Assembly: GCF_904849725.1 (NCBI RefSeq)
Contig: NC_058519.1
Span: forward strand, 106,876,881-106,940,880
Source: Hordeum vulgare subsp. vulgare
Lineage: Eukaryota > Streptophyta > Magnoliopsida > Poales > Poaceae
Direction: 5' to 3'
DNA length: 64,000 bases
Positions 47,400 to 60,008 of this stretch are shown here, piece after piece; position 1 is the stretch's first letter; the number at the start of each line of letters is the position of its first letter. Made by a program: the position numbers and the translations under genes. The notes below the pieces were generated by a model. That model saw nothing but the letters and a program-made list of their open reading frames with translations, made no database searches and was not told where the DNA came from.

Positions 47400-49620
47400 A
47401 AATACATGATAGTACTTTCACTCAATAATTACATCTTTCGGGCATAGGGCTTCTATCACCCGAGCACAGTCGGCATTAACTTTGGCCAGTGCACCATGGT
47501 CTTTGCAAAACCATCTGAGCTCCGTCAATGCACACGAAGCGCTTGAGGGCGTCAATCAGGGTACAACGGCGATCAACTACTACACCAAGATGAAGTAGCT
47601 GATCGGCGGCGATTCTATAGGCCATAGCCTCATGAAGAGGTCCTTCATGGTTGGCTCCGCCATCCGATGCAACTCCAACAGTTGTTTCAGCTGATTGGAG
47701 AGCAGGAGAGGTTGCTCAGGGGCTTGAAATTGCAACAAAACAGCCTCAGCTCGGCATCCCCTTCCTGGGATGCATAGTGCCTTGGTGCATCCATCGCACT
47801 CTATGGGAAATCTACAACCGCGCCTGGATAATGCCACACCCGTGTGAGCAACGCGAGCCTTTTTCCACCGAATACAGATTGCAGTAAGTATCACTTACCA
47901 TATGCAATTCGTTTGATTTGGTGGAGCTCCTTCTGGTGGCCTTGCACTTTGATCTGTGCTTCCTGGATCGCTGAGGTAAACGAGGATAGCTTGGAGGCCT
48001 TATCCTTATTCTTCTGCTCAAGGACCTCACATTTAGTGATAGTGTCCTTGAGCTCTTGCTACACTTCAGCAACCCTAGCCTCGTGCTTGTCACTGGCAGA
48101 CTTTGCCGACAATAGTTCAGTGGCTCCTCGTTCGGCCGCTGACTTCTATTCGATAACCTCTTGCCTCGCCTTGTTCAGCTCAGCATTGAGGTTCTCTACC
48201 TCTGCGGCGACAACCACAATTGTCATACAAACACCCCACCCTTAAGGATAAAAGTAAAAATACCTTGTTTAAATGAGAAAAATAATTATGGTAGTCTAGC
48301 TTGGACTTACCTTGCGCGTCATCGAACCGCTTGGTAAGAAGGTCGAGCTCCTCCTCGGAGCTCTTAAGCTTCTGATTGATTTTCGCCAACTCCACGACAC
48401 TAGGGGCTGCTACCCAAGACGAGGCCTGCATTAACAGTTTACTTGCGTGAGACTCCCAAAGTATCGGATTTTGAACCCTCTACCAGTTTTTTCTTCCATC
48501 CTCGAGAGTCTTGGGGGCTACAACTCAGTTTAAATATTATAAGTGTTTTCCCCGCACTATTTGACCCCCGCATGAGTTTTTGAAACTCACACAGGCCTCA
48601 GGGGCTACTGAATATGGGGATTGCATATGAACCCATAAATTAAAATTACTTTGTAAAAAAGAATATTACACGATTTACCTTGAAGCCCGTCAGCAATTTG
48701 CTGAAAGCCTCCTTCAATCCGCTGTCAACGGATCGAACGCTTTGTAAAACAGTACCTAGAAGGGTGCGGTGTTCTTCGGAGATGTAGGAGTAATTCAAAC
48801 TTTCCCCATCACGGTCGACCACCCGGTTTGAGCCTGCTTTGTTATGGGCGGCTCCGGGGGCGGCACTTCATTTCCTCCTTGCGGACAAGCCAGAGTAGAC
48901 AATTCCGGATGGGTGGAGGTCTCCGGAACTGTCTTTGAGGAGAGCCCGAGTTGACCGGGCTCCCCCTCCTTGCTTGCTAGAAGGGATTCACCCTCCTGGT
49001 CTTCAGCGACCGAGGTGTTAGCCTCGGCCATGATATCATCACCCCCACACGTCGTGTTCGGCTTAGGGAGGGTCTTTTGGTATACCACCTTCCCTACCTG
49101 CTCAACAACCGGGGAAGGGTGTTGTGAGATGCGGTCCCGCTCTCCGCCAGTTTGGCTGGCAGGGAGTCTCCTTTCGAGGCGTGGTTGGAAAGGAAGTCAA
49201 GCGACATACTACAATAGTAAAGGCATTTATACAGTCAATAACAAAACCTCAATGCGGAAAAATGGTATGATCTTCGAATTCATACCTTTGCGTAGGGGGC
49301 TTGACCCTGGGGTTCCTTCGAGGAACCCTTTTAAAAGTCTCAGACTCCACGGTGGAGTCCGAGCCATCGTCAAGCACGACCATCTTGGCCATGCATTGCC
49401 TGTTTGGGGAGGTGGGGGTAGATCTCCCTCGACGTCTTTGGATGTCGCCCTCTTCTTTGTGTGGGAGGAGTAGCTCTCCACCCCACCCTCTTCCTGCCCT
49501 CCCTAAATTGCATAAGGGGCATGTGTTTCTTCGAACCTAGTGTCCGGAGAACCTTTTGAGTGGAGGCCTCCTCGGGCCTCCTTCTTATCTTCCTTCTTCT
49601 TTTCCTTCTTCTATGGCATC
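47400..49620 (-). pseudogene. Antisense spliced gene typical of Gypsy elements, decayed
   Basis: On the minus strand, 47590-47894 encodes CIRWKKARVAHTGVALSRRG, FPIECDGCTKALCIPGRGC and EQPLLLSNQLKQLLELHRMA, a conserved C-terminal part of hypothetical proteins carried antisense in wheat Gypsy elements. Upstream exons at about 47920-48230 and 48300-48430 are Glu/Lys/Leu-rich and coiled-coil-like, with probable donor and acceptor sites (for example GTAAGTGATACTT after 47900). Further upstream (48700-49480) are Ser/Pro/Glu-rich pieces. Frameshifts are present. It may belong to the same broad family as the transposon-domain gene at 17316. Function unknown. Confidence 0.55.
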
Positions 49621-50984
49621 GGGTACGACTTTTCGACCAACATGGTGATGTCTACTACACAACTTTATTCTTGTAGACTATGTTGGGCCTTCAAGCACAC
49701 AGTTTTGTAGGACAGTAGCAATTTTCCCTCAAGTGGATGACCTAAGGTTTATCAATCTATGGGAGGTGTAGGATGAAGATGGTCTGTCTCGAAAACCCCT
49801 ACAATCAAATACAAAAAATATATTGTGTCCCCAACACACCCAATACAATGGCAAATTGTATAGGTGCACTAGTTCGGCGAAGAGATGGTGATACAACTGT
49901 AGTATGGATAGTAGATATAGTTTTTTGTAATATGAAAATATAAAAACAACAAGGTAGAAAGTGTAAAACATTGAGCAAAACGTTGTATAAATAATTGGTA
50001 ATAAGGCCTAGGGTTCATACTTTCACTAGTGCAATCTCTCAACAATGCAAACATATGATCATCCCTCAATGCGCAACAAAGAATCTCTCCAAAGTTCCTA
50101 TCTAGCGGAGAACAATAATATGAAATTGGTGTAGGTAGTAGAACCGCCTCAAAGTTATTATTTCTGAACAATCTTTTGAGCTATTCCTATAAGTGTCACA
50201 AACAGACCTAGAGTTCGTACTAGAATAACACCCATGATACATATCAATCAACCCTAATGTCACCTCGATACTCCAATGTCACCTCAAGTATCCATGGGTA
50301 AATTAGGCGACATGCATCAAACAATTTTAGATCTATCGTATACAATCCAACACAAAGAACTTCAAGGATCACCCCAAGATTTCTATTAGACAACATAGTA
50401 TGAGAACATGCAATCAACCCCTACGCATAGATCCCCAAGGTCACCAGAATCCGCAAGTTGATGCCATAACATATATCAATTTAATCAGTTGAATACCCCA
50501 ATGTCGCTATGCGTATTCGCATGGAAGACATACATCAAGTGTTCTCAAACCAAAATATTCAATCCAACATAAGAAAGTCTTAAAGGGAAAGATTCAATTC
50601 ATCAGAACAAGGTAGCAAGGAAATAACATCATATGATCCAAGTAGATTAACAAGGATCGTGATACATCAAGATCGTGGCATCTCAAGAACACGAGAGAGT
50701 GAGATTGAACACATATCTACTAGTACATACCCTCAGCCCCGAGGGTGAACTACTCCCTCCTCGTCATGGCCTCCACCGGGATGATGAAGATGGCCACCGG
50801 AGATGATTTCCCCTCTCCGAAGGGGTACTGGAAAGGGTCCAGATGGGGTTTTCGTCGATATAGAGAGTTGCGGCGGAGAACCGTAAGTTCTCTCTTTATT
50901 TTTGGGGTTTCTTGTATATATAAGATTTTCAACATTGGAATCACGCCAAACGGAGCCACATGGGCCCCACAAGCCATTAGGGCG

Positions 50985-52573
50985 TGATAACCCACAAGTG
51001 TAGGGGATCGCAACAGTTTTCGAGGGTAGAGTATTCAACCCAAATTTATTGATTCGACTCAAGGGGGAGCGAAAGAATATTCTCAAGTATTAGCGGCTGA
51101 GTTTGTGAGATTCAACCACACCTGAAAGATTAGTGTCTGCAAGCAAAGTATTAGTAGCAAAGTAGTATGCTAACAACGGTGTGAGAAACAGATCTGTTGA
51201 CGGCAGACTATTCCTAACTGTTATATCAATGGCACCAGTAAGTTGCACGTGGACGGGTAACTATTCTTTCCCGGCAACGGTGTCGGAAAAGATCTTGCAA
51301 CAAGTAACAGCAAAGTAGCAAGGAACAGCAGCAGCAGCAGCAGCAGAGTAATAGCAGTAGTAGTAACAGCAGCAGTAGAAACAGTAGTAGCAAAGTGGCC
51401 CAATCCCTTTTGTAGCAAGGGACAAGCCTGGACAAAGTAACGTAGCAAGGATCAGTAGTAAAAGACTCGTATGCAGTGGATTGGTGATGGATGTGATTCA
51501 TCATGTAACAGCTATAACACGGAGAGATAAGTAACTAGCTCCCGTTCGTCAATCTAATGTAGCCATGCATCCCGTATGTAGTCATACGTGCTTAGGGAAA
51601 AGAACTTGCATGACATCTATTGTCCATCCCTCCCGTGGCAGCGGGGTCCTAATGGAAACTACGGGATATTAAGGTTCTCCTTTTAATAAAGAACCGGACC
51701 AACGCATTAACACTTGGTGAATACATGAACTCCTCATACTATGGTCATCTCCGGGAGTGGTTCCGGCTATTGTCGCTCCGGGGTTGCCGGGTCATAACAC
51801 ATAGTAGGTGACTACAGCTTGCAAGATAGGATCTAAAACACACATATATTGGCGACAACATAATAGGTTCAGATCTGAAATCATGGCACTCGGTCCCTAG
51901 TGACAAGCATTAAGCATAGCCAAGTAGTAGCAACATCAATCTAGAACATAGTGGATACTAGGGATCAATCCACGTCAAAACTAACTCAATTACATGATAG
52001 ATCTCATCCAACTCATCACCGTCCAGCAAGCCTACGATGAGATTACTCACGAACGATGAAGAGCATCATGGAATTGTCGATGGAGGAAGGTTGATGATGA
52101 CGATGGCGATGATTTCCCCTCTCCGGAGCCCCGAGCGGACTCCAGATCTGCCCTCCAGATGATGAACAGGAGGTGGCGGCGCCTCCGTATCATAAAACAC
52201 GATGAAACCTTCTCTCTAAGTTTTTTCCAGGCGAGACAGAAGATATAGAGGTGAGTTTGGAGGCGGTGGTGCCACGTGGCCCCCCCAAGCCTTCACGACA
52301 TGGCCTAGGGGGTGACCGCGGCCCAGGGGCTTGTGGCCCACTGGCACGCCTCCTCCGGTGGATCTTTGCGCAGGTATTTTTCTTTTATTCCAGAAAAATT
52401 CTCCGTAAATTTTCAGGACATTCCGAGAACTCTTATTTCTGCACAAAAACAACACCATGGTAATTTTGCTGAAAACAGCGTCAGTCTTGGTTAGTTCCAT
52501 TCAAATCATGCAAATTAGAGTCCAAAACAAGGGCAAAAGAGTTCGGAAAAGTAGATACGACGGAGACTTATCA
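50985..52573 (-). mobile_element. Solo LTR of a related Gypsy family (1589 bp)
   Basis: It begins TGATAACCCACAAG and ends GACTTATCA on the plus strand and has no interior. A perfect 5-bp duplication, GGGCG, flanks it (50980-50984 and 52574-52578). It shares the block ctgcacaaaaacaacaccat with its host LTR (52440 and 52717), so guest and host are related families. An AGC/AGT microsatellite lies at 51329-51395. Confidence 0.9.
51329..51395 (+). repeat. (CAG)n/(TAG)n microsatellite in the solo LTR
   Basis: cagcagcagcagcagcagca followed by mixed agcagtagtagtaacagcag units. Confidence 0.85.
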
Positions 52574-53224
52574 GGGCGCGTCCTAGGGGGGCATGTGTTG
52601 GCTTGTGGCCCAAAGGTTGCTCCCCTCCGGTAGTTCTTCGCTCCAATATTGCTTATTTCCTCGAGAAAAAATATAAAAAAAGTTTTTGGCGATTCCTAGA
52701 ATTTTCATTTTCTGCACAAAAACAACACCATGGTAATTATGCTGAAAACAACGCCAGTGCGGGTTAGTTCTAAATAAATCATATAAAGTGCATCAAAACC
52801 ATATAAAAGTATTGTAAACATAGGCAAACATGGCATGCATACTTCATAAATTATCGATGCATTGGAGGTGTATCAGCATCCCCAAGCTTAATTCCTACTC
52901 GTCCTCGAGTAGGTAAATGATAAAAGAAATAATTTATGAAGTGTGAATGCTAGCATAGTTTATAAGTTTGATCAATGATACTTCCAATCACTTTTTTAGC
53001 ATCATAACCAGCAACTTTTTCATAAAAATCATCGTGGTTCAGTAGCCATTAATTCACATGTCATGGTTCAAACAATGCATTCTCTTGAAACTCAACATCA
53101 TATGTTCTTAGTCATCAAACAATTTCAATGCATCATCAAGTCTAAGTAAGAGCTCCACATACTCAATTATCATATAGTCTTCTATGATTGCTAATACTCA
53201 TAGCATATTTTTAGAACAAATAAC

Positions 53225-55038
53225 TGTTGGGGAACGTCGCATGGGAAACAAAAAATTTCCTACGCGCACGAATACCTATCATGGTGATGTCCATCTACGA
53301 GAGGGGATGAGTGATCTACGTACCCTTGTAGATCGTACAGTAAAAGCGTTAGTGAACGCGGTTGATGTAGTGGAACGTCCTCACGTCCCTCGATCCGCCC
53401 CGCGAACAATCCCGCGATCAGTTCCACGATCTAGTACCGAACGGACGGCACCTCCGGGTTCAGCACACGTACAGCTCGACGATGATCTCGGCCTTCTTGA
53501 TCCAGCAAGAGAGACAGAGAGGTAGAAGAGTTCTCCGACAGCGTGACGGTGCTCCGGAGGTTGGTGATGACCTTGTCTCAGCAGGGCTCCGCCCGAGCTC
53601 CGCAGAAACACGATCTAGAGGAAAAACCGTGTTGGTATGTGGTCGGGTTGCCGTGGAAAAGTCGTCTCAAATCAGCCCTAAAACCTCCGTATATATAGGT
53701 GGGAGGGAGGGGACCTTGCCTTGGGGCTCAAGGAGCCCCAAGGGGGTCGGCCGAGCCAAGGGGGGAAGGCTCCCCCCCCAAACCGAGTTGGACTTGGTTT
53801 GGTGGGTGGGAGTCCTTCCTTCCCTTCCCACCTCCTCCTTTTTTTCTTTTCTCTTTGATTTTCTTTCCTAGGTGCATAGGGCCCTTTTGGGCTGTCCCAC
53901 CAGCCCACTAAGGGCTGTTGCGCCACCCTCAAGGCCTATGGGCTTCCCCGGGGTGGGTTGCCCCCCGGTGAACTCCCAGAACCCATTCGTCATTCCCGGT
54001 ACATTCTCGGTAACTCCGAAAACCTTCCGGTAATCAAATGAGGTCATCCTATATATCAATCTTCGTTTCCGGACCATTCCGGAAACCCTCGTGACATCCG
54101 TGATCTCATCCGGGACTCCGAACAACATTCGGCAACCAACCATATAACTCAAATACGCATAAAACAACGTCGAACCTTAAGTGTGCAGACCCTGCGGGTT
54201 CGAGAACTATGTAGACATGACCCGAGAGACTCCTCGGTCAATATCCAATAGCGGGACCTGGATGCCCATATTGGATCCTACATATTCTACGAAGATCTTA
54301 TCGTTTGAACCTCAGTGCCAAGGATTCATATAATCCCGTATGTCATTCCCTTTGTCCTTCGGTATGTTACTTGCCCGAGATTCGATCGTGAGTATCCGCA
54401 TACCTATTTCAATCTCGTTTACCGGCAAGTCTCTTTACTCGTTCCGTAATACAAGATCTCGTAACTTACACTAAGCCACATTGCTTGCAAGGCTTGTGTG
54501 TGATGTTGTATTACCGAGTGGGCCCCGAGATACCTCTCCGTCATACGGAGTGACAAATCCCAGTCTCGATCCATACTAACTCAACGAACACCTTCGGAGA
54601 TACCTGTAGAGCATCTTTATAGTCACCCAGTTACGTTGCGACGTTTGATACACACAAAGCATTCCTCCGGTGTCAGTGAGTTATATGATCTCATGGTCAT
54701 AGGAACAAATACTTGACACGCAGAAAACAGTAGCAACAAAATGACACGATCAACATGCTACGTCTATTAGTTTGGGTCTAGTCCATCACATGATTCTCCT
54801 AATGATGTGATCCCGTTATCAAGTGACAACACTTGCCTATGGCCAGGAAACCTTGACCATCTTTGATCAACGAGCTAGTCAACTAGAGGCTTACTAGGGA
54901 CAGTGTTTTGTCTATGTATCCACACAAGTATTGTGTTTCCAATCAATACAATTATAGCATGGATAATAAACGATTATCATGAACTAAGAAATATAATAAT
55001 AACTAATTTATTATTGCCTCTAGGGCATATTTCCAACA
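53225..55038 (-). repeat. Left (3') LTR of the composite element
   Basis: 1814 bp, Angela/BARE1 type. Followed at 55039-55056 by gtctcccacttgcactag, the complement of the family's polypurine tract. Confidence 0.9.
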
Positions 55039-55099
55039 GTCTCCCACTTGCACTAGAGTCAATAATCTAGTTCACATCACCATGTGATTCCAACGAATC

Positions 55100-58000
55100 C
55101 AACACCCGTATAGTTATGGGGTCTGATCACGTCTTGCTCGTGAGAGAGGTTTTAATCAACGGTTCTGAAACTTTCAGATCCGTGCGTTCTTTACAAATCT
55201 TTATGTCATCTTATAGATGCTGCTACTATGCGCTATTTGGAAATACTCCAAATATCTACTCTACTATACGAATCCGTTTCACTACTCATAGTTATTCGGA
55301 TTAGTGTCAAAGCTTGCATCGACATAACCATTTACGACGAACTATTTAACCACCTCCATAATCGAGAAAAATTCCTTAGTCCATCAGTTACTAAGGATAA
55401 ATTTTGACCGCTGCTAGTGATTCAATCATGGATCACTCTCTGTACCTCTCAACAGACTTTGAGTCAGGGCACACATCAGGTGCGGTACCCAGCATGGCAT
55501 ACTTCAGATTCTACGGCCAAGGCATAGAAGACGACCTTCGTCTATTCTCTTTATTCTGCCGTGGTCGGGTTTTGAGTCTTACTCAAATTCACACCTTACA
55601 ACGCAACCAAGAACTCCTTCTTTGCTGATCTATTTTGAACTCCTTCAAAAACTTGTCAAGGCCTGCATCTTATTGAAACTTTCATTAAGCGCTTTTGATC
55701 TATCTCCATAGATCTTTGATGCTCAACGTTCTAGTAGCGCAATCCAGGTATTCCTTTGAAAACTCCTTTCAAACAACCTTGTATGCTTTACAGAAATTCA
55801 ACATCACTTCTGATCCACAATATGTCACCCAGATATACTTATCAGAAATTCTATAGTGCTCCCACTCACTTCTTTGGAAATACAAGTTTCTCATAAACTT
55901 TGTACAAACCCAAAATCTTTGATCATCTCATCAAAGTGTATATTCCAACTCCGAGACGCTTGCACCACTCCATTGAAGGATCACTGGAGCTTGCATACTT
56001 CCTAGTATCTTTAGGATCGACAAACCTTCTGGTTGTATCACATACAATGTTTGCTCAAGGAAACCGTCGAGGAAACAATGTTTTGACATCCTACGTGCAA
56101 TATTTCATAAATAATGCATCAACAACTAAGATAATTCTAACAGACTTTTAGCATCGCTATGAGTGAGAAAGTCTCATCATAGTCAACTGTTTGATCTTGT
56201 CGAAAACATCTTTGCGACAAGTCGAGCTTTTCTTAATAGTGACTTGTCACCATCATTGTCTGTCTTCCTTTCAAAGATCCATCTTTACTCAATAGTCTTA
56301 TGACCATTAAGTAGTTCTTCCAAAGTCTACACTTTGTTTTCACACATGGATCCTCTCTCGGATTTCATGGCTTCCAGCCATTTGTCGGAATCCGGGCCCA
56401 CCATCGCTTTCTCCATAACTCGTAGGTTCACTGTTGCTCAACAACATGACCTCCAAGACAGGGTTACCGTACCACTCTGCAGTAGTACGCGACCTTGTCG
56501 ACCTACGAGGCTTGTAGTAACTTGATCCGATGCTTGATGATCACCATCATCAGCTTCCACTTCAATTGGTGTAGGCGCCACAGGAACAACTTCTTGCGCC
56601 CTGCTACACACTGGTTGAAGTGATGGTTCAATAACCTCATCAAGTCCTACTACCCTCCCATTCAATTCTTTCGAGAGAAACCTTTCCTCGAGAAAGGATC
56701 CGTTTCTAGAAACAAACACTTTGCTTTCGGATCTGAGATAGGAGATGTACCCAACTGTTTTGGATATCCTATGAAGATGCATTTATCCGTTTGGGTTCGA
56801 GCTTATCAGACTGAAACTTTTTCACATAAGTGTCGAAGCCCCAAACTTTCAAGAAATGACAGTTTAGATTTCTCTAAACCTCAGTCTATACTGTGTCATC
56901 TCAACGGAAATACGTGGTGCCCTATTTAAAGTGAATGCGGTTGTCTCTAATGCATAACCCATAAACGATAGTGGTAATTCGATAAGAGACATCTTAGTGT
57001 GCACCCTACCAAATAGTGCGTGGCTATGATGTTCAGACACATCATCACACTATGATGTTCCAGGTGGCATGAACTGCGAAAAAATTTCCACATTGTCTAA
57101 ACTGCGTACCAAAACTCGTAACTCAGATATTCATTTCTATGATCATATCGTAGATAGTTCATCCTCTTGTTACGACGAACTTCACTCTGAAACGGAATTG
57201 AACTTTTCAATATTTCAGACTTGTGATTCATTAAGTAAATACTCCTGTATCTACTCAAGTCGTCAGTGAAGTAAGAACATAATGATATCCACTGCGTGCC
57301 TCATCACTCATTGGACTGCATACATCAAAATGTATTACTTCCAACAAGTTACTATCTTGTTTCATCTCAATGAAAACAAGGCCTTGCTCATGTGGTATGA
57401 TTTGCATGTCACTAGTGATTCGAAATCAGGTGAGTAAAGATCCATCAGTATGGAGCCTCTTCATGCAATTTATACTAACATGACTCAAGCGGCAGTGGCA
57501 CAAGTAAGTGGTACTATCATCATTAACTCGTATCTTTTGGCACCAATTTTATGAACATGTGTAACACTACGATCGAGATTCAATGAACCATTGAAGGTGA
57601 TTATTCAAGCAAATAGAGTAACCATTATTCTCTTTGAATGAATAATCGTATTGCAATAAACACGATCCAATCATGTTCATGCATAACGCAAGCACCAAAT
57701 AACGATTATTTAGGTTTAACACCAATCCCGCTGGTAGAGGGAGCGTGCGACGTTTGATCATATCAACCTTGGAAACACTTCCAACACGTATCGTCACCTC
57801 GCCTTTAGCTAGTCTCCGTTTATGCCGTAGCTTTCATTTCGTGTTACTAATCACTTAGCAACCGAACCGGTATCCAATACCCTCATGCTACTAGGAGTAC
57901 TAGTAAAGTACACATCAACATCATGTATATCAAATATACTTCTTTCGAATTTTGCCAGCCTTCTTATCTACCAAGTATCTAGAGTTGCTCCGCCTCAGTG

Positions 58001-58760
58001 ACTGTTCCCCTCATTACAGAAGCACTTAGTCTCGGGTTTGGGTTTAACCTTGGGTCTCTTCATTAGTGCAGCAACTGTTTTGCCGTTTCACGAAGTATCC
58101 CTTCTAGCCCTTGCCTTTCTTGAAACTTAGTGGTTTTACAAACCATCAACTATTGATGCTCCTTCTTGATTTCTACTTTCGCAGTGTCAAACATCGCGAA
58201 TCGCTCAAGGCTCATTGTATCTATCCTTGATATGTTATAGTTCATCACGAAGATCTCACAGCTTGGTGGCAGTGAATTTGGAGTTACATCACTATCTCAT
58301 GTGGAAGATTAACTCCCACTTGATTCAAGTGATTGTCGTACTCAGACAATCTGAGCATACGCTCAACGATTGAGCTTTTCTGCTTTACTTTGTGGACAAA
58401 GAATCTTGTCGGAGGTCTCGTACCTCTTAACAAGGGCACAAGCATGAAATCACAATTTCATCTCTTTAGAACATCACTTATGTTCCGTGACGTCTCAAAA
58501 CGTCTTCGGCGCCTTGCTTCTAAGCCATTAAGTATTTTGCACTGAACTATCGTGTAGTCATCAGAAACGTGTATGTCAGATGTTCACAGCATCCACAGAC
58601 GACGCTCGAGGTGTAGCACACCGAGTGGTGCATTAAGGACATAAGCCTTCTGCGCAGCAACGAGGACAATCCTCTGCAAAGTTTGCTACTATCAACTTTC
58701 AACTAAATTTTCTCTAGGAACATATAAAAACAGTAGAGCTATAGCGCAGGCTACATCGTA
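55100..58760 (-). pseudogene. Copia gag-pol, heavily decayed
   Basis: Recognisable scraps on the minus strand, in the order expected: gag and a degenerate zinc knuckle near 58000-58060, protease/pre-integrase (57567-57797: MTIRVGSVSKVD, YSFKENNGYSIC), the linker after integrase (56438-56782: VGYISYLRSESKVFVSRN, RFLSKELNGR), and reverse transcriptase (about 55890-56150: GVVQASRSWN equivalent). Frames change repeatedly and many stops interrupt. It is much older than the gag-pol at 24071. The leader (58760-60008) matches that of the plus-strand element. Confidence 0.8.
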
Positions 58761-60008
58761 ATTCGCAGAGACCATTAGACTATGTTCATGACAATTAGTT
58801 CAATTAATCATATTACTTAAGAACTCCCACTCAAAAAGTACATCTCTCTAGTCATTTGAGTGGTACATGATCCAAATCCACTATCTCAAGTCCGATCATC
58901 ACGTGAGTCGAGAATAGTTTCAGTGGTAAGCATCTCTATGCTAATCATATCAACTATACGATTCATGCTCAACCTTTCGATCTCATGTGTTCCAAGGCCA
59001 TGTCTGCACATGCTAGGCTCGTCAAGCTTAACCTGAGTGTTCTACGTGTGCAACTGTTTTGCACCCGTTGTATGTGAATGTTGAGTCTATCACACCCGAT
59101 CATCACGTGGTGTCTCGAAACGAAGAACTGTCGCAATGGTGCATAGTCGGGGAGAACACAATTGCGTCTTGAAATTTTAGTGAGAGATCACCTCATAATG
59201 CTACCGTCGTTCTAAGCAAGATAAGGTGCAAAAAGGATTAACATCACATGCAATTCATAAGTGACATGATATGGCCATCATCATGTGCTTCTTGATCTCC
59301 ATCACCAAAGCACCGACACGATCTTCTTTTCACCGGCGTCACACCATGATCTCCATCATCATGATCTCCATCAACGTGTCGCCATCGGGGTTGTCGTGCT
59401 ACTCATGCTATTACTACTAAAGCTACATCCTAGCAAAATAGTAAACGCATCTGCAAGCACAAACATTAGTATAAAGACAACCCTATGGCTCCTGCCGGTT
59501 GCCGTACCATCGACGTGCAAGTCGATATTATTTATTACAACATGATCATCTCATACATCCAATATATCACATCACATCGTTGGCCATATCACATCACAAG
59601 CATACCCTGCAAAAACAAGTTAGACGTCCTCTAATTTTGTTGTTGCATGTTTTACGTGGTGACCATGGGTATCTAGTAGGATCGCATCTTACTTACACAA
59701 ACACCACAACGGAGATATATGAGTTGCTATTTAACCTCATCCAAGGACCTCCTCGGTCAAATCCGATTCAACTAAAGTTGGAGAAACTGACACCCGCCAG
59801 TCATCTTTGAGCAACGAAGTTACTCGTAGCGATGAAAACAGTCTCTCGTAAGCGTACGAGTAATGTCGGTCCGAGCCGCTTCGATCCAACAATACCGCGA
59901 AATCAAGAAAAGACTAAGGAGGGCAGCAAAACGCACATCACCGCCCACAAAAACTTTTGTGTTCTACTCGAGAAGACATCTACGCATGAACCTAGCTCAT
60001 GATGCCAC

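Larger units (their letters stand above)
40515..49645 (+). mobile_element. Fatima-like Gypsy retroelement, 5' part, lacking reverse transcriptase and integrase
   Basis: The 5' LTR starts TGAGGGAGCC at 40515 and ends GACACCGACA at 42837, followed by ttggtgctttcatt, the usual start of the interior in Fatima-type elements. The interior has decayed gag and protease (42885-46076), then about 1.4 kb without recognised coding sequence, then an antisense spliced gene (47400-49620). Reverse transcriptase, RNase H and integrase are absent, which marks a non-autonomous derivative. The right part is separated by the Sabrina/WHAM-type insertion at 49646 and its 3' LTR is not in the window. Its presumptive target duplicate on the left is CCGAG (40510-40514). 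Confidence 0.75.
49646..52875 (-). repeat. 3' LTR of the Sabrina/WHAM-type element, split by a solo LTR
   Basis: The parts are 49646-50984 and 52579-52875, net about 1.64 kb. The flanking CATGG (49641-49645) is the candidate target duplicate. Confidence 0.75.
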
